From Synergistetes bacterium ADurb.Bin155 (GTDB lineage: Bacteria; Synergistota; Synergistia; Synergistales; Thermovirgaceae): DNA of 64,000 nt. The stretch lies in NCBI GenBank assembly GCA_002070395.1, contig MWDE01000011.1, positions 1 through 64,000 of the forward strand, read 5' to 3'. Below are positions 1 through 8,010 of the stretch, one piece after another (position 1 is the stretch's first letter; each line of letters opens with the position of its first letter). The notes below the pieces were generated by a model. It worked only from the letters and a program-made list of their open reading frames with translations, did no database searches and was not told the DNA's origin. The translations under genes and the position numbers were made by a program.

Positions 1-919
1 TGTCAAGAACTTCCACAATGACAGGAACATCCTCGTCCGTAACAACCGCGTCGTTAAAGGCATCCTGGACCGGGTGAACGATCACCGTGACCGTGGATTC
101 CACGGTGCCGCCGTGTCCGTCAGATACTATGTAGCTTATGGTGTCCGTGCCGTGGTAGTCCTCGCCCGGGGTATAGGTTACTGTACCGTCAGGGTTGATG
201 ACCACGGTACCGAAAAGGGCCGTGGCAGAGATCACTGACAAGGGTTGCCCGTCGGGGTCCGAGGCGTATTGCAGGAGGTCCAATATCAAGGGTATGTCCT
301 CATCGGTTTCGGCGAAACCCGGCACGGCTGAGGGAGGGCGGTTAGCCCACCCGCTCTGGGGCATCCTGTCCCATCCCGAATAGGGGTCCTCTATTTCGGA
401 GCGCGGGAAGGGGTCCTTGCCCTCGGCATAATCGTAGCTGAAGCTTACGCGGGGGTTCCTCGTAGCCCGCGTGTCGAAGTGGAAGACTTCGTTGACATCA
501 CGAATATAGTCAAGCCCGGAATTATTCTCGTACTGGATCCTCCCGAGCCGTACGTGGGAGTGCCCCTCCTGTACTACGTCCTCTTCGACATCACTGCCAG
601 GGGAGGAAGTCGAAGGAGCCGCGGTTTTTGCCGGCTCAAAATGGGCTGAACCCTCGGCTGGCAGGTCCGCCGGAGACAGCGCTACTGGCTCCGGGACCTC
701 CACCGGGGCAGGGCCGCCCCCCACCGCCAGGGAAGAACCTTCCGACAGCTCGAAAGGATTACCGGCGGAGTCCATCATCAGGACCTGGCCGGACTTTACT
801 ATTATTATTTCTCCCTCGGGGATGAGGTCACCCTTCTGGATGGGGATCAGCAGCCTGTCTTCTGTCTGCCTGAAGGCCTCACCGGTTATTTTGACGACGG
901 TTAATTTATTGTTGCCCAT
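1..919 (-). CDS. Giant repeat adhesin, LapA/BapA-like, N-terminal part (cut by window edge)
   Basis: Open to the window edge without a stop, giving 306 codons. ATG at 919 follows a GGAGGT site 8 bases upstream. Residues 1-60 form a short beta-rich module (VVKITGEAFRQ..., then IPEGEIIIVKSGQVLMM) resembling the retention module of LapA-type adhesins. Residues 65-110 are a Pro/Ala-rich linker containing T99-A100-A101-P102. From about residue 200 a VCBS/cadherin-like repeat begins (DPDGQPLSVIS...GTVVINPDGTVTYTP...GTDTISYIVSDGHGG), and a second repeat starts at the edge (TDEDVPVIVEVLD). There is no classical signal peptide, as expected for a type I secretion substrate exported by a C-terminal signal. 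It is the last gene of the tolC-ABC-HlyD operon, 51 bases after the HlyD stop, so it is the likely substrate. Total size is unknown. Confidence 0.85.
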   Translation of the reverse strand, partial: MGNNKLTVVKITGEAFRQTEDRLLIPIQKGDLIPEGEIIIVKSGQVLMMDSAGNPFELSEGSSLAVGGGPAPVEVPEPVALSPADLPAEGSAHFEPAKTAAPSTSSPGSDVEEDVVQEGHSHVRLGRIQYENNSGLDYIRDVNEVFHFDTRATRNPRVSFSYDYAEGKDPFPRSEIEDPYSGWDRMPQSGWANRPPSAVPGFAETDEDIPLILDLLQYASDPDGQPLSVISATALFGTVVINPDGTVTYTPGEDYHGTDTISYIVSDGHGGTVESTVTVIVHPVQDAFNDAVVTDEDVPVIVEVLD

Positions 920-970
920 TATCTTCAACCTCCATGCCAAAATAGTCTTATTTTAAAGATGTATATGGGA

Positions 971-2389
971 TCAGTGTTCTCGCAAAGCTTTTTCTTTCGC
1001 CCTGAAAAGGGGCTTGAGGATATAGGAGAGCACCGTTTTTTTCCCTATTACAACGTCCACTTGCGCGACCATCCCCGGAAGGATAGGCCTGTTTTGACCC
1101 AAGGTCGTTTTTGCCGTTTTTACCCTTACCGTGTAAAAAGTGCCGCCCCTCTCATCGACGATCGTGTCGGGGCTTATGTACTCCACTTTTCCGTCGAGTC
1201 CGCCGTAGATGGCGTACTCATAGGCGGTGAACTTCACCACCACATCCTGTCCCGGTTTGACGAAGGCCCTGTCGCTGGGGGAGAGCCTCGCCTCTATGAC
1301 CAGTTCGTCCTCTTCGGAGACTACCTCCGCTATGGCCCCTCCCGGCATAACCACCGCCCCGACGGTGTTCACGAAGAGCCGCTTGACAACCCCCCTGGCC
1401 GGAGAGCGCACCTCGGACTGGGAAACCCTGTCCTCAAGGGCCTTGTTACCTTCGATGAGGCTTTCAAGGTTGGCCATCGTGACCGATAGTTCGTTGCTCC
1501 AGTTGTTTTTGTATCTCAGGCTGACCTCGCGGACCTGGCCTTCCGCTTCCGTTACGGAGGACTTGACCCTCGCAACCTGGGCCTTCGCCTGGTCCCGGTC
1601 TCCCCTCGCCCTGGCGACCTCCTTCTCCAGCCTCTTCACTTCGAGGGGGGATATAGCGCCGGACTCCAGTAAAGACCTGGTCGCGTTCAGTTCTTCCGTG
1701 GCCAGGTCAAAGGCCGAGGAGAGCTGCCCCAACCTGGAGGTGGATTCGACCAGTTCCTGCCGTCTTTGGGAGACCCTGTCCCTGCCGACGGAGATCGCCG
1801 AGTTTAGTTCATCCAGGCTCGTCCTGTAGAGCTGCCTTTCATGTTCCACCACGTTGGGGGCGGCTTCCGCCACTTCTTCCGGCGCCTGGAAGTCGTGTCC
1901 CTTGATAAGGGCCTCCAGTCGGGCGGCTTTTGCCGTGAGCGCCATTATTTGGGCCCTTCTTTCACCGAAGGAGGAGGTGAACCGGGTCGAGTCGATCTTG
2001 ACTATGACGGCACCTTTTTCGACCAGGTCCGATTCCTTTACAAGGATCTCCTTTATTACTCCTCCGTCGACGGCCTGTATGAGCTGCGTCCCCGACGTGG
2101 GCGCCACCTTGCCCATTCCCCGGACGACGTCGTCGAGAGACGAGTAGGAAGCCCAGGCCAAAAGGAGAGCCAGCGTTACGAAGAGGCAGTAAATGATGAT
2201 CCGGCTGCTTATTGGCCTTTGTTCCTCGATCGCCCATTCGGCGTCGGTCCCCCAGTCGTAGGGGCCGTCGGCCTCGCCGGAGAAGAGCCTGTTGAATATT
2301 CCGCCGGTGACCTTGTCCCCGACCTGTTCGGCCGCGGAGATAAGGCGCCCCGCGCGGTCAAACTCTTTTTCTCCGAAGGGGGCTGCCAT
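971..2389 (-). CDS. HlyD-family membrane fusion protein of a type I secretion system
   Basis: 472 residues, the normal size for a HlyD/LapC adaptor. A cytoplasmic N-terminus of about 60 residues is followed by one transmembrane helix (about 62-82). Then come a lipoyl-like half (about 90-135), a long Glu/Arg-rich coiled coil (about 150-320) and the second lipoyl and beta-barrel part (SPARGVVKRLFVNTVGAVV and onward). The family bridges the inner-membrane ABC transporter to the TolC channel. Its ATG overlaps the stop of the upstream ABC transporter gene by one base (TGATG), indicating translational coupling. The adhesin gene follows directly. Confidence 0.93.
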   Translation of the reverse strand: MAAPFGEKEFDRAGRLISAAEQVGDKVTGGIFNRLFSGEADGPYDWGTDAEWAIEEQRPISSRIIIYCLFVTLALLLAWASYSSLDDVVRGMGKVAPTSGTQLIQAVDGGVIKEILVKESDLVEKGAVIVKIDSTRFTSSFGERRAQIMALTAKAARLEALIKGHDFQAPEEVAEAAPNVVEHERQLYRTSLDELNSAISVGRDRVSQRRQELVESTSRLGQLSSAFDLATEELNATRSLLESGAISPLEVKRLEKEVARARGDRDQAKAQVARVKSSVTEAEGQVREVSLRYKNNWSNELSVTMANLESLIEGNKALEDRVSQSEVRSPARGVVKRLFVNTVGAVVMPGGAIAEVVSEEDELVIEARLSPSDRAFVKPGQDVVVKFTAYEYAIYGGLDGKVEYISPDTIVDERGGTFYTVRVKTAKTTLGQNRPILPGMVAQVDVVIGKKTVLSYILKPLFRAKEKALREH

Positions 2390-4590
2390 CAGGCCGTCCT
2401 CCTTACCTGGCCCTCTTGGAGGGCCTTCAACACCTTTTCCTTCGGACCGTCGGCAACGATCTTCCCCCGGTCCATGACGATAAGCCTGTCCACCAGGCTG
2501 AGCAGAGGCGTGCGGTGGGTGGTGAGTATAACCGTTTTGTCCTTCACCAGCGCCGCCAGGTTCTTCTTTATGTGCTCTTCAATCACGTGGTCCATGGACG
2601 CCGTGGGTTCGTCCAGGACGAGGATCGGCGGGTCCTTGATGATCGCCCGGGCGATCGCCACGGCCTGTCTTTGCCCGCTGGAGAGGAAGCTCCCCCTCTC
2701 CCCTATGGGCATGTCAAAACCCTTGGGGTGGGTGTTGGCGAACATCTCCACCCCGCTGACCCAAGACGCCAGGAGTATTTCCCTGTCCGTGACGGCAGGG
2801 CTGCCGAAAAGAAGGTTGTCCTTCAGGTTGCCGTAAAAGAGCATTACGTCCTGGGGGACTACGCCTATGTTCTTTCTCAGTTCTGAAGGGTCGATCTGGC
2901 GGATGTCCCTGCCGTCGATCAGGATGCTCCCTTCCTGGGGCCTGAAGAGGCCGAGGACAAGCTTGTTGACGGTGGTCTTCCCGGAACCGATGGGGCCCAG
3001 GAGGGCGACCTTCTCGCCGGCGCCTATCGTGAAGGACACGTCGGAGAGGGCGGTGCTCTCCTGCCCGGGGTAGGTGAAGGAGACACCCCGGAACTGCACG
3101 GACCCACGGATCCGGGGCGTGCTTATGAACACCGAACCGGCGGGGCGTTCCGTCTCTTTTTGCATGATCTCGTCCAACGCCTTGAGGGACCGGGAGGCGG
3201 AATGGTACTGCATCAGGAGCGCCGCCACCCTGCCGATGGGGGCGATGGCCCTGGACGATAGCAGGTAGGTGGCGATGAGGCTCCCCATGCTGATGCTGTT
3301 GCTCATTATCAGGTAGACCCCTACTACCATGGTGGCTATGGAGGCGGCCATCTGTACCCACTGGACGGAGTTGACCACCGATGAGGAAAGCAGCCTCAGC
3401 TTGATGTTGGTCCTTTCCAGGAAAGCCACGGTCTTCTCCCACCTGGACTGGATGTGTCCCTCGGCTCCCAGGGATTTCACCGTCTCCATCGCCACGAGGC
3501 TTTCAATGAGGGTCGCGTTCTTGAGCGAACTGGCCCTGCTCGTGGTCTCGGAGAGTTCGCGCATCTGCCCCTGGACGAGGACGGCATGGAGGAGGATCAG
3601 CCCGGAAGCCACCAGGAGGGGGATGACCAGGGTCCAGGATATCATTGCGATGACCAGGAAAAAGAGGAGGGCGAAGGGCAGGTCGACGTAGGCGAGGACC
3701 GTGGCCGATGATATGAAAGAACGGACGCTGTCGAACCCCTGGATGCTGCCGGCGAAAGACCCCACCGAGGGGGACCTCTCTTCGCTCCTCATGTCAAGAA
3801 CATGCTCCATCATTTCTCTGGAGAGTTTAACGTTAGTCTTTGCCGCGGCAAGGTCGACGAGGTACCCCCTCGTCATGTGTATGACGAAATCGGCCGTGAT
3901 CATCACGAAAACGCCTATGGCCATCACCCACAGAGACTCGACGGCCCTGTTGGGCACGACCCGGTTGTACACGTTCATTACGAAAAGGGGCATCGAAAAG
4001 GCGATGAGGTTGCTCAGGACGGAGGCCACGATTATGTCGCGGTAGAGGTGGCGATGTTCGGAGATGACGCCCCAGAACCAGTGTTCCTTTTCCAGTTTTT
4101 TCGTGCGCACCGCCCTCTCGTCGAACTGGAACCGGGGGCGGGCGTAGATTGCGAAGCCGGTATAGCTTTCGCCCAGTTCTTCCAAGCCTATTTCCGTCTC
4201 GTCCGGGCCGACCTCGGGGAAGGCTACACGGGCTTTCCCGGCCTCTTTGTCGACGGAAAAGATCACGCAGCAGTTGTTCTCAGCGAGGATCAGGACGGCG
4301 GGGAACAGGACAGGGTTGAGCCTGTCGAGGGGAGTCCTCACAACCCGGGTCAAAAGGCCCGCCCTCTCGGCCGCCCTGGAAAAGAGGGAGGGCGTGAGCC
4401 GGCCGTTCTCAAGGGGCAGACCGGCCAGCAGCGTATCGACAGAGGCATGCACACCATGGAAACTCGAAAGGACCGATAGCGAGGCGGCTAGGGGGCCGCC
4501 CCGCAAGGTGTACTCCGGAACCTCTCCCGGCCTTTGCTCTTCGAGGGCAGGGCCGTTCATCCTTCGGGCTTCCGCTCCGGTGTTCCCCAT
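2389..4590 (-). CDS. Type I secretion ABC transporter with C39-like domain (LapB/RTX type)
   Basis: 733 residues. The N-terminal 30-150 region has the C39 peptidase fold pattern, but where the catalytic Cys should be it reads PLAASLSVLSSF and the His region reads NNCCVIFSV. It is therefore a non-cleaving C39-like substrate-binding domain, as in RTX and LapB exporters. Membrane segments span about 175-460. The nucleotide-binding domain has Walker A GPIGSGKTT (532-540), signature LSSGQ (636-640, a variant of LSGGQ), Walker B ILVLDEP (656-662) and a switch His in TTHR. It lies between the TolC-like gene (7-base gap) and HlyD. Expected role: ATP-driven export of the adhesin without leader cleavage. 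The start is uncertain; an internal ATG at codon 11 is an alternative. Confidence 0.93.
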   Translation of the reverse strand: MGNTGAEARRMNGPALEEQRPGEVPEYTLRGGPLAASLSVLSSFHGVHASVDTLLAGLPLENGRLTPSLFSRAAERAGLLTRVVRTPLDRLNPVLFPAVLILAENNCCVIFSVDKEAGKARVAFPEVGPDETEIGLEELGESYTGFAIYARPRFQFDERAVRTKKLEKEHWFWGVISEHRHLYRDIIVASVLSNLIAFSMPLFVMNVYNRVVPNRAVESLWVMAIGVFVMITADFVIHMTRGYLVDLAAAKTNVKLSREMMEHVLDMRSEERSPSVGSFAGSIQGFDSVRSFISSATVLAYVDLPFALLFFLVIAMISWTLVIPLLVASGLILLHAVLVQGQMRELSETTSRASSLKNATLIESLVAMETVKSLGAEGHIQSRWEKTVAFLERTNIKLRLLSSSVVNSVQWVQMAASIATMVVGVYLIMSNSISMGSLIATYLLSSRAIAPIGRVAALLMQYHSASRSLKALDEIMQKETERPAGSVFISTPRIRGSVQFRGVSFTYPGQESTALSDVSFTIGAGEKVALLGPIGSGKTTVNKLVLGLFRPQEGSILIDGRDIRQIDPSELRKNIGVVPQDVMLFYGNLKDNLLFGSPAVTDREILLASWVSGVEMFANTHPKGFDMPIGERGSFLSSGQRQAVAIARAIIKDPPILVLDEPTASMDHVIEEHIKKNLAALVKDKTVILTTHRTPLLSLVDRLIVMDRGKIVADGPKEKVLKALQEGQVRRTA

Positions 4591-4597
4591 GGATATC

Positions 4598-5974
4598 TTA
4601 CTGGACCTTGTCTTTTACGATCTCCAACCGGATCTCTTCCGGCGACGGCAGGCTGTCACCAAAGACGTTAAAGTATTTCAGCAGCTGCCCCGAAGCCGCG
4701 AGGTACCTGGCCTTGGCTATCGTCAGGTTGGACTCGGCGTTCACATAGGCCCTGTTCGCCTGAAAATATTCGTTTTCAGCGTCGAGCAGGTCCAGGAGGC
4801 TTCTCCTTCCGGCCTCAAACTGTTTCCCATAGGCATTCCTGGTATGGTCGGCGTATTGCCTGTGCTGGTCGAGGCTTTCAAGCTGTTCGCTCAGGGTCCT
4901 GACGTCGTTGAAAGAGACGAGGGCTATCTGCCTCACGTCCCGTTCGGCCCTGTTCTTGTTCTCTTCCGATTCCTTCAGGAGTTCGCCATAGCGCTCGATG
5001 TCGGCCTTGTCAGAGCCGCCGTTGTAGAGGTTGTACCTCAGTATGAGCTCGACGACTCTCTTGTCCCTGTGGCCTCTCACGCCGTCGACGTCGTTCTCGA
5101 AATTGGCGCTGGCCCTGAAGTCCAGCCGGGGGCTCATTTTTGATCTCTGTTCGCTGACGGCGTAAGACATGGAGTTGACCTGCTCCTGGTGAGAGCAGAC
5201 CAGGGGGTTGTCGGCCAGGATCTTTTCCATAGAGGAGTCGATCTCCCCGGGCAACGCCAGGTCGATGGCGCTCTTTTCCAACCCCTCCCCGGGGTTCTCA
5301 CCGACGACCCTGACGTACTGGGTCCCGCTGTCATGCAGGTTGGATTCCTCGGTCATGAGATTGACTCGGGCGAGGGCAAGCCGGCCCTTCGCCGTCTCGA
5401 GGTTGACCTGGCTGTCGACCCCGGCGGCGGTCCTCTCCTGGACTTTGTTTTTGATCTCTTCGTGTCTTGCCATGTTTTCCCTGGCCATCTCCACGAGGGT
5501 CCTGTACCTTATCATGTCCTCGTGGCTCCTCAGGGCGGCCAGGGCAACCTGTTCCATCGATGAAAGGAGGTCATAGTAGCGCATTTTTTGGGCATGGCTC
5601 AGCTTCTTGACCCTGCTCGAGGTATAGTTTCCGTCGAAGATCATCTGGGTGAGGCTCAAAGAAACGCCGTTCCTGGTATATTCCTGGAAGTCGCGACCCG
5701 CGTAGCCTTGGCCGTCAAGGTATTCTCGACCTATGCCGGCGGTCAGGTCCAGACGGGGCCTGAACCCGCCCCGGGCCGAACCGAGTTCCCTCTCGGAAGC
5801 GCTGAAGGAGTACCATTTGGCAAGGACTTCAGGGTTAGTGGATATAGCTTTGAGCAGGGAGTCAACGGTGGTCACTTCCCTCGCTTCCGCCTGGACGCCC
5901 CCCAAAGTGAAACACAGGATGAATACTAAGGGGTAAAACCAATACTGAAGACTCTTTTTCGAAAATAGACGCAC
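4598..5974 (-). CDS. TolC-family outer-membrane efflux protein
   Basis: 458 residues with an N-terminal signal peptide (KKSLQYWFYPLVFILCFTLG, then VQAEA), followed by two helical OEP repeats typical of TolC channels, for example NLETAKGRLALARVNLM in the first half and RSLLDLLDAENEYFQANR in the second. The GTG start at 5974 follows AGGAGGT about 9 bases upstream. It is the first gene of the secretion operon and supplies the outer-membrane exit duct, which implies a diderm cell. Adhesin operons of the LapEBC-A type have the same components. Confidence 0.93.
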   Translation of the reverse strand: MRLFSKKSLQYWFYPLVFILCFTLGGVQAEAREVTTVDSLLKAISTNPEVLAKWYSFSASERELGSARGGFRPRLDLTAGIGREYLDGQGYAGRDFQEYTRNGVSLSLTQMIFDGNYTSSRVKKLSHAQKMRYYDLLSSMEQVALAALRSHEDMIRYRTLVEMARENMARHEEIKNKVQERTAAGVDSQVNLETAKGRLALARVNLMTEESNLHDSGTQYVRVVGENPGEGLEKSAIDLALPGEIDSSMEKILADNPLVCSHQEQVNSMSYAVSEQRSKMSPRLDFRASANFENDVDGVRGHRDKRVVELILRYNLYNGGSDKADIERYGELLKESEENKNRAERDVRQIALVSFNDVRTLSEQLESLDQHRQYADHTRNAYGKQFEAGRRSLLDLLDAENEYFQANRAYVNAESNLTIAKARYLAASGQLLKYFNVFGDSLPSPEEIRLEIVKDKVQ

Positions 5975-6019
5975 TTCGACCTACCTCCTAGCTTTCGAAT
6001 TAAATGTATTGAATTTTTC

Positions 6020-6040
6020 GTTCCTGGAAAAAACAGGAAC
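6020..6040. promoter_or_regulatory. Inverted repeat in the tolC leader
   Basis: GTTCCTG (6020-6026) and CAGGAAC (6034-6040) form a perfect 7-base inverted repeat around a seven-base loop, 46 bases upstream of the tolC-like start. It could be an operator or a leader hairpin of the adhesin-secretion operon. There is no T-run that would make it a simple terminator on either strand. Confidence 0.3.
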
Positions 6041-6122
6041 CTCCCAGTCGTTGATCAAAAGCCGCGTGCCCTCGCCGGATGGACCTTTAATGGAACCCGA
6101 TGATACTTAAGACGATGTGCCG

Positions 6123-6959
6123 TCATACCGACGGGGGCACAAAACCGCAAAGGAACCGGCACAGCTGGTCAAAAAGAGCCTGTTGCCTGTGGTTGTACCG
6201 GAACTCCAATTCCTTCAGGTAAAGGGGGAAGAATCTCCCGGAAATGCCGTGATGCCTCATTAGCCTTTCCTTGGCAAAACTCCAGAAGCCTTCCAGCCCG
6301 TTTACGTGGTCCCTGCCGCCGGGATGGTTTTTTCCGTGACCCACGGCAAGATGGTTGAAACCGGAGTACAGGATCGAATCGTAGGCTTCAAAACGTTCGG
6401 CGCAAAGGACATTGCCGTGACGGCCCTTCTCGGCGGCCGAGCCGAGAAGGTCCTCGGCTTTGCATCCCGGGATGACCTGGATCACTACCTCACCGTCCCG
6501 GGAGGTCAGCCCGAAGACAGGGTCCTCCCACGACCCGCCGCTGCCTTGACGCCCGCCCCGGGAGAGAGGCCCGCCCGGTCCCATCATGATCGGAAGGAGC
6601 GACGGGGCATCCTCCCCGTGGGCGAGGATCGCCATCCTCAGCAACGTCACCACCCTGTGGGCGGTGTTATAGGCTACGCCGGCCTGACGGGCGATGACGC
6701 TCGCCGGTAATTCAAGTTCAAAGAGCTTGACCACCCGCAACCACTGGTCCGGGGCCAGGCGGCTTAAATTAATCCAGCGCCCGGAGAAGTCATGGTAAAG
6801 GTACTCGCAACGCTTGCATCTTCGCCGGCCGTCCCCAAGTTTCGTGAAGGACCTTGACCTGCACCGCGGGCAGAAACGTTGTTGGTTTTTAAAGCAAAAA
6901 CCCAACAGGTATTTCCGAGCGGTGGATTCATTTTTGACAAGGTGCTCATAGGTTTCCAA
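6123..6959 (-). CDS. IS1595-like (ISXO2 domain) transposase, catalytic residues degenerate
   Basis: 278 residues. An N-terminal zinc ribbon (CPRC 30-33, CKRC 48-51) and a helix-turn-helix (about 82-106, ASVIARQAGVAYNTAHRVV) precede a region matching the ISXO2/IS1595 DDE domain (DPVFGL..DGEVVIQVIPG; GHGKNHPGGRDHVNGLEGFW; ELEFRYNHR). The family's first catalytic position (usually DE[TS]) is replaced by the MMGPGG stretch at 125-130, and the second (usually TDE..AY) reads CAERFEAY (186-193). Only the N-x-x-EGFW block (220-226) is conserved. It is therefore either a decayed or a domesticated transposase; the reading frame itself is intact. It sits 148 bases upstream of the secretion operon on the same strand. 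No convincing terminal repeats were found. Confidence 0.8.
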   Translation of the reverse strand: METYEHLVKNESTARKYLLGFCFKNQQRFCPRCRSRSFTKLGDGRRRCKRCEYLYHDFSGRWINLSRLAPDQWLRVVKLFELELPASVIARQAGVAYNTAHRVVTLLRMAILAHGEDAPSLLPIMMGPGGPLSRGGRQGSGGSWEDPVFGLTSRDGEVVIQVIPGCKAEDLLGSAAEKGRHGNVLCAERFEAYDSILYSGFNHLAVGHGKNHPGGRDHVNGLEGFWSFAKERLMRHHGISGRFFPLYLKELEFRYNHRQQALFDQLCRFLCGFVPPSV

Positions 6960-7379
6960 ATCGGCACACCTTTAATTTCAGCCACAGGAGTTAAGTGATC
7001 CTGCAGTTTAAAATGACGTTACAAAGAGGGATGATAGGGTACCCGGCAGGGTATGTCAAGCCCTTTTGGGCATTTTCTTTAAAATCATCTTGGATGACCG
7101 TTAATGAGCTGGAAGAAACCGCTGGGAAGGCCATGGAGATGAAAGCTAGAAGGTCTCTTCTTCCGCAAGGGGGGGTATCTCCAGCAGGCTTTGAGAGCTT
7201 TTTGATGGGGAAAGGGAAGGGCAAAGACCACTTCTTGGAAGGCGACACATTACGGCCGCCAAGGCAGCCTGTCATGTACCAGGGGCAACCACAGCAGTAG
7301 AATTCACTCCCATCTTATGGATCCACGTACGGTAAGGTAAAATGAGCCGGGTCAGCCTTTCGGGCCTCCGGTCCCCGTT
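6960..7379. other. Gene-poor gap, nothing identified
   Basis: 420 bases between the macrodomain gene and the transposase-like gene. Two overlapping short open frames (6995-7300 plus, 6991-7275 minus) have no good ribosome-binding site and no recognisable motif. Base composition is less GC-rich than the neighbours, which would fit remnant mobile DNA, but I cannot identify any element. A short GCCC-tttt-GGGC hairpin followed by T-rich sequence lies near 7057-7080. Confidence 0.4.
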
Positions 7380-7922
7380 TTACGCCGTCGCCCGCTCCTC
7401 CAGGGCCTTGCCGAAGGACCGGTAGGTCTCCTCGCCGAAGAGGAAGAAGACGACCTCCTTCAGGGAGGTGTCGGTCTCCTCCTGGAGGTAGAGGAATACT
7501 TCGTCGATCATGGCGTGGGCGCACTTGTCCACGGGGAACCCCCCCACCCCGGTACCAAGGGCGGGGAAGGCCACGCTCTGGATCTTGAGTTCGTCGCACT
7601 TGTAGAGGCTGTTCTGGGTGGCAGCCCTGATGAGGGCCTCGCTGGTGACGAGGTCGGGCCCCATGGCCGCGGCGTGGACCACGTACCGGGTCTTGAGGGC
7701 CCCGGCGGCGGTGACGACCGCTTCACCCGGCTCAATGGGCCCCTTGCCCAGGGCCTCCCTTTCGATAGACTCGCCGCCGAGTCTCTTGATGGCCCCCGCG
7801 ACGCCGGAGCCCATCCAGAGGGCCGAGTTAGCGGCGTTGACTATGGCTTCCCCTTCGTAGCAGGTGATATCACCCTTGCGGAGCCGGATCACTGTTCCCC
7901 CGACGGTTCGCTCGGACACCAT
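7380..7922 (-). CDS. Macrodomain protein (ADP-ribose/O-acetyl-ADP-ribose hydrolase type)
   Basis: 180 residues, essentially one macrodomain. Ligand-binding motifs are clear: GDIT near residue 17, IVNAANSALWMGSGVAGAI, and ALGTGVGGFP in the second half. MacroD-type members remove ADP-ribose from proteins or deacetylate O-acetyl-ADP-ribose. The ATG at 7922 has GGGAGGAGAG upstream. It lies 88 bases downstream of the proS stop on the same strand. The residues seen support binding; catalysis is inferred from the family. Confidence 0.9.
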   Translation of the reverse strand: MVSERTVGGTVIRLRKGDITCYEGEAIVNAANSALWMGSGVAGAIKRLGGESIEREALGKGPIEPGEAVVTAAGALKTRYVVHAAAMGPDLVTSEALIRAATQNSLYKCDELKIQSVAFPALGTGVGGFPVDKCAHAMIDEVFLYLQEETDTSLKEVVFFLFGEETYRSFGKALEERATA

Positions 7923-8010
7923 GTTCTCTCCTCCCAGCCCGTTTCATCCCGATGGGTCAGCGGGTCGGTCATGGTACTCTCCCGTAAAGCAATTATAAAG
8001 CAACGGCGGC

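Noticed and set aside
6082..6976. ACCTTTAAT as a direct repeat on both sides of the transposase-like gene
   Set aside because: Position relative to the weak inverted repeats is wrong for a target-site duplication; a 9-base match may be chance.
6105..6996. Possible terminal repeats (ACTTAA and TTAAGT) around the transposase-like gene
   Set aside because: Only a 6-base core is shared, with poor extension and no target duplication visible.
6995..7300. 101-codon plus frame in the gene-poor gap
   Set aside because: No ribosome site, no motif, and an equally long frame on the other strand.
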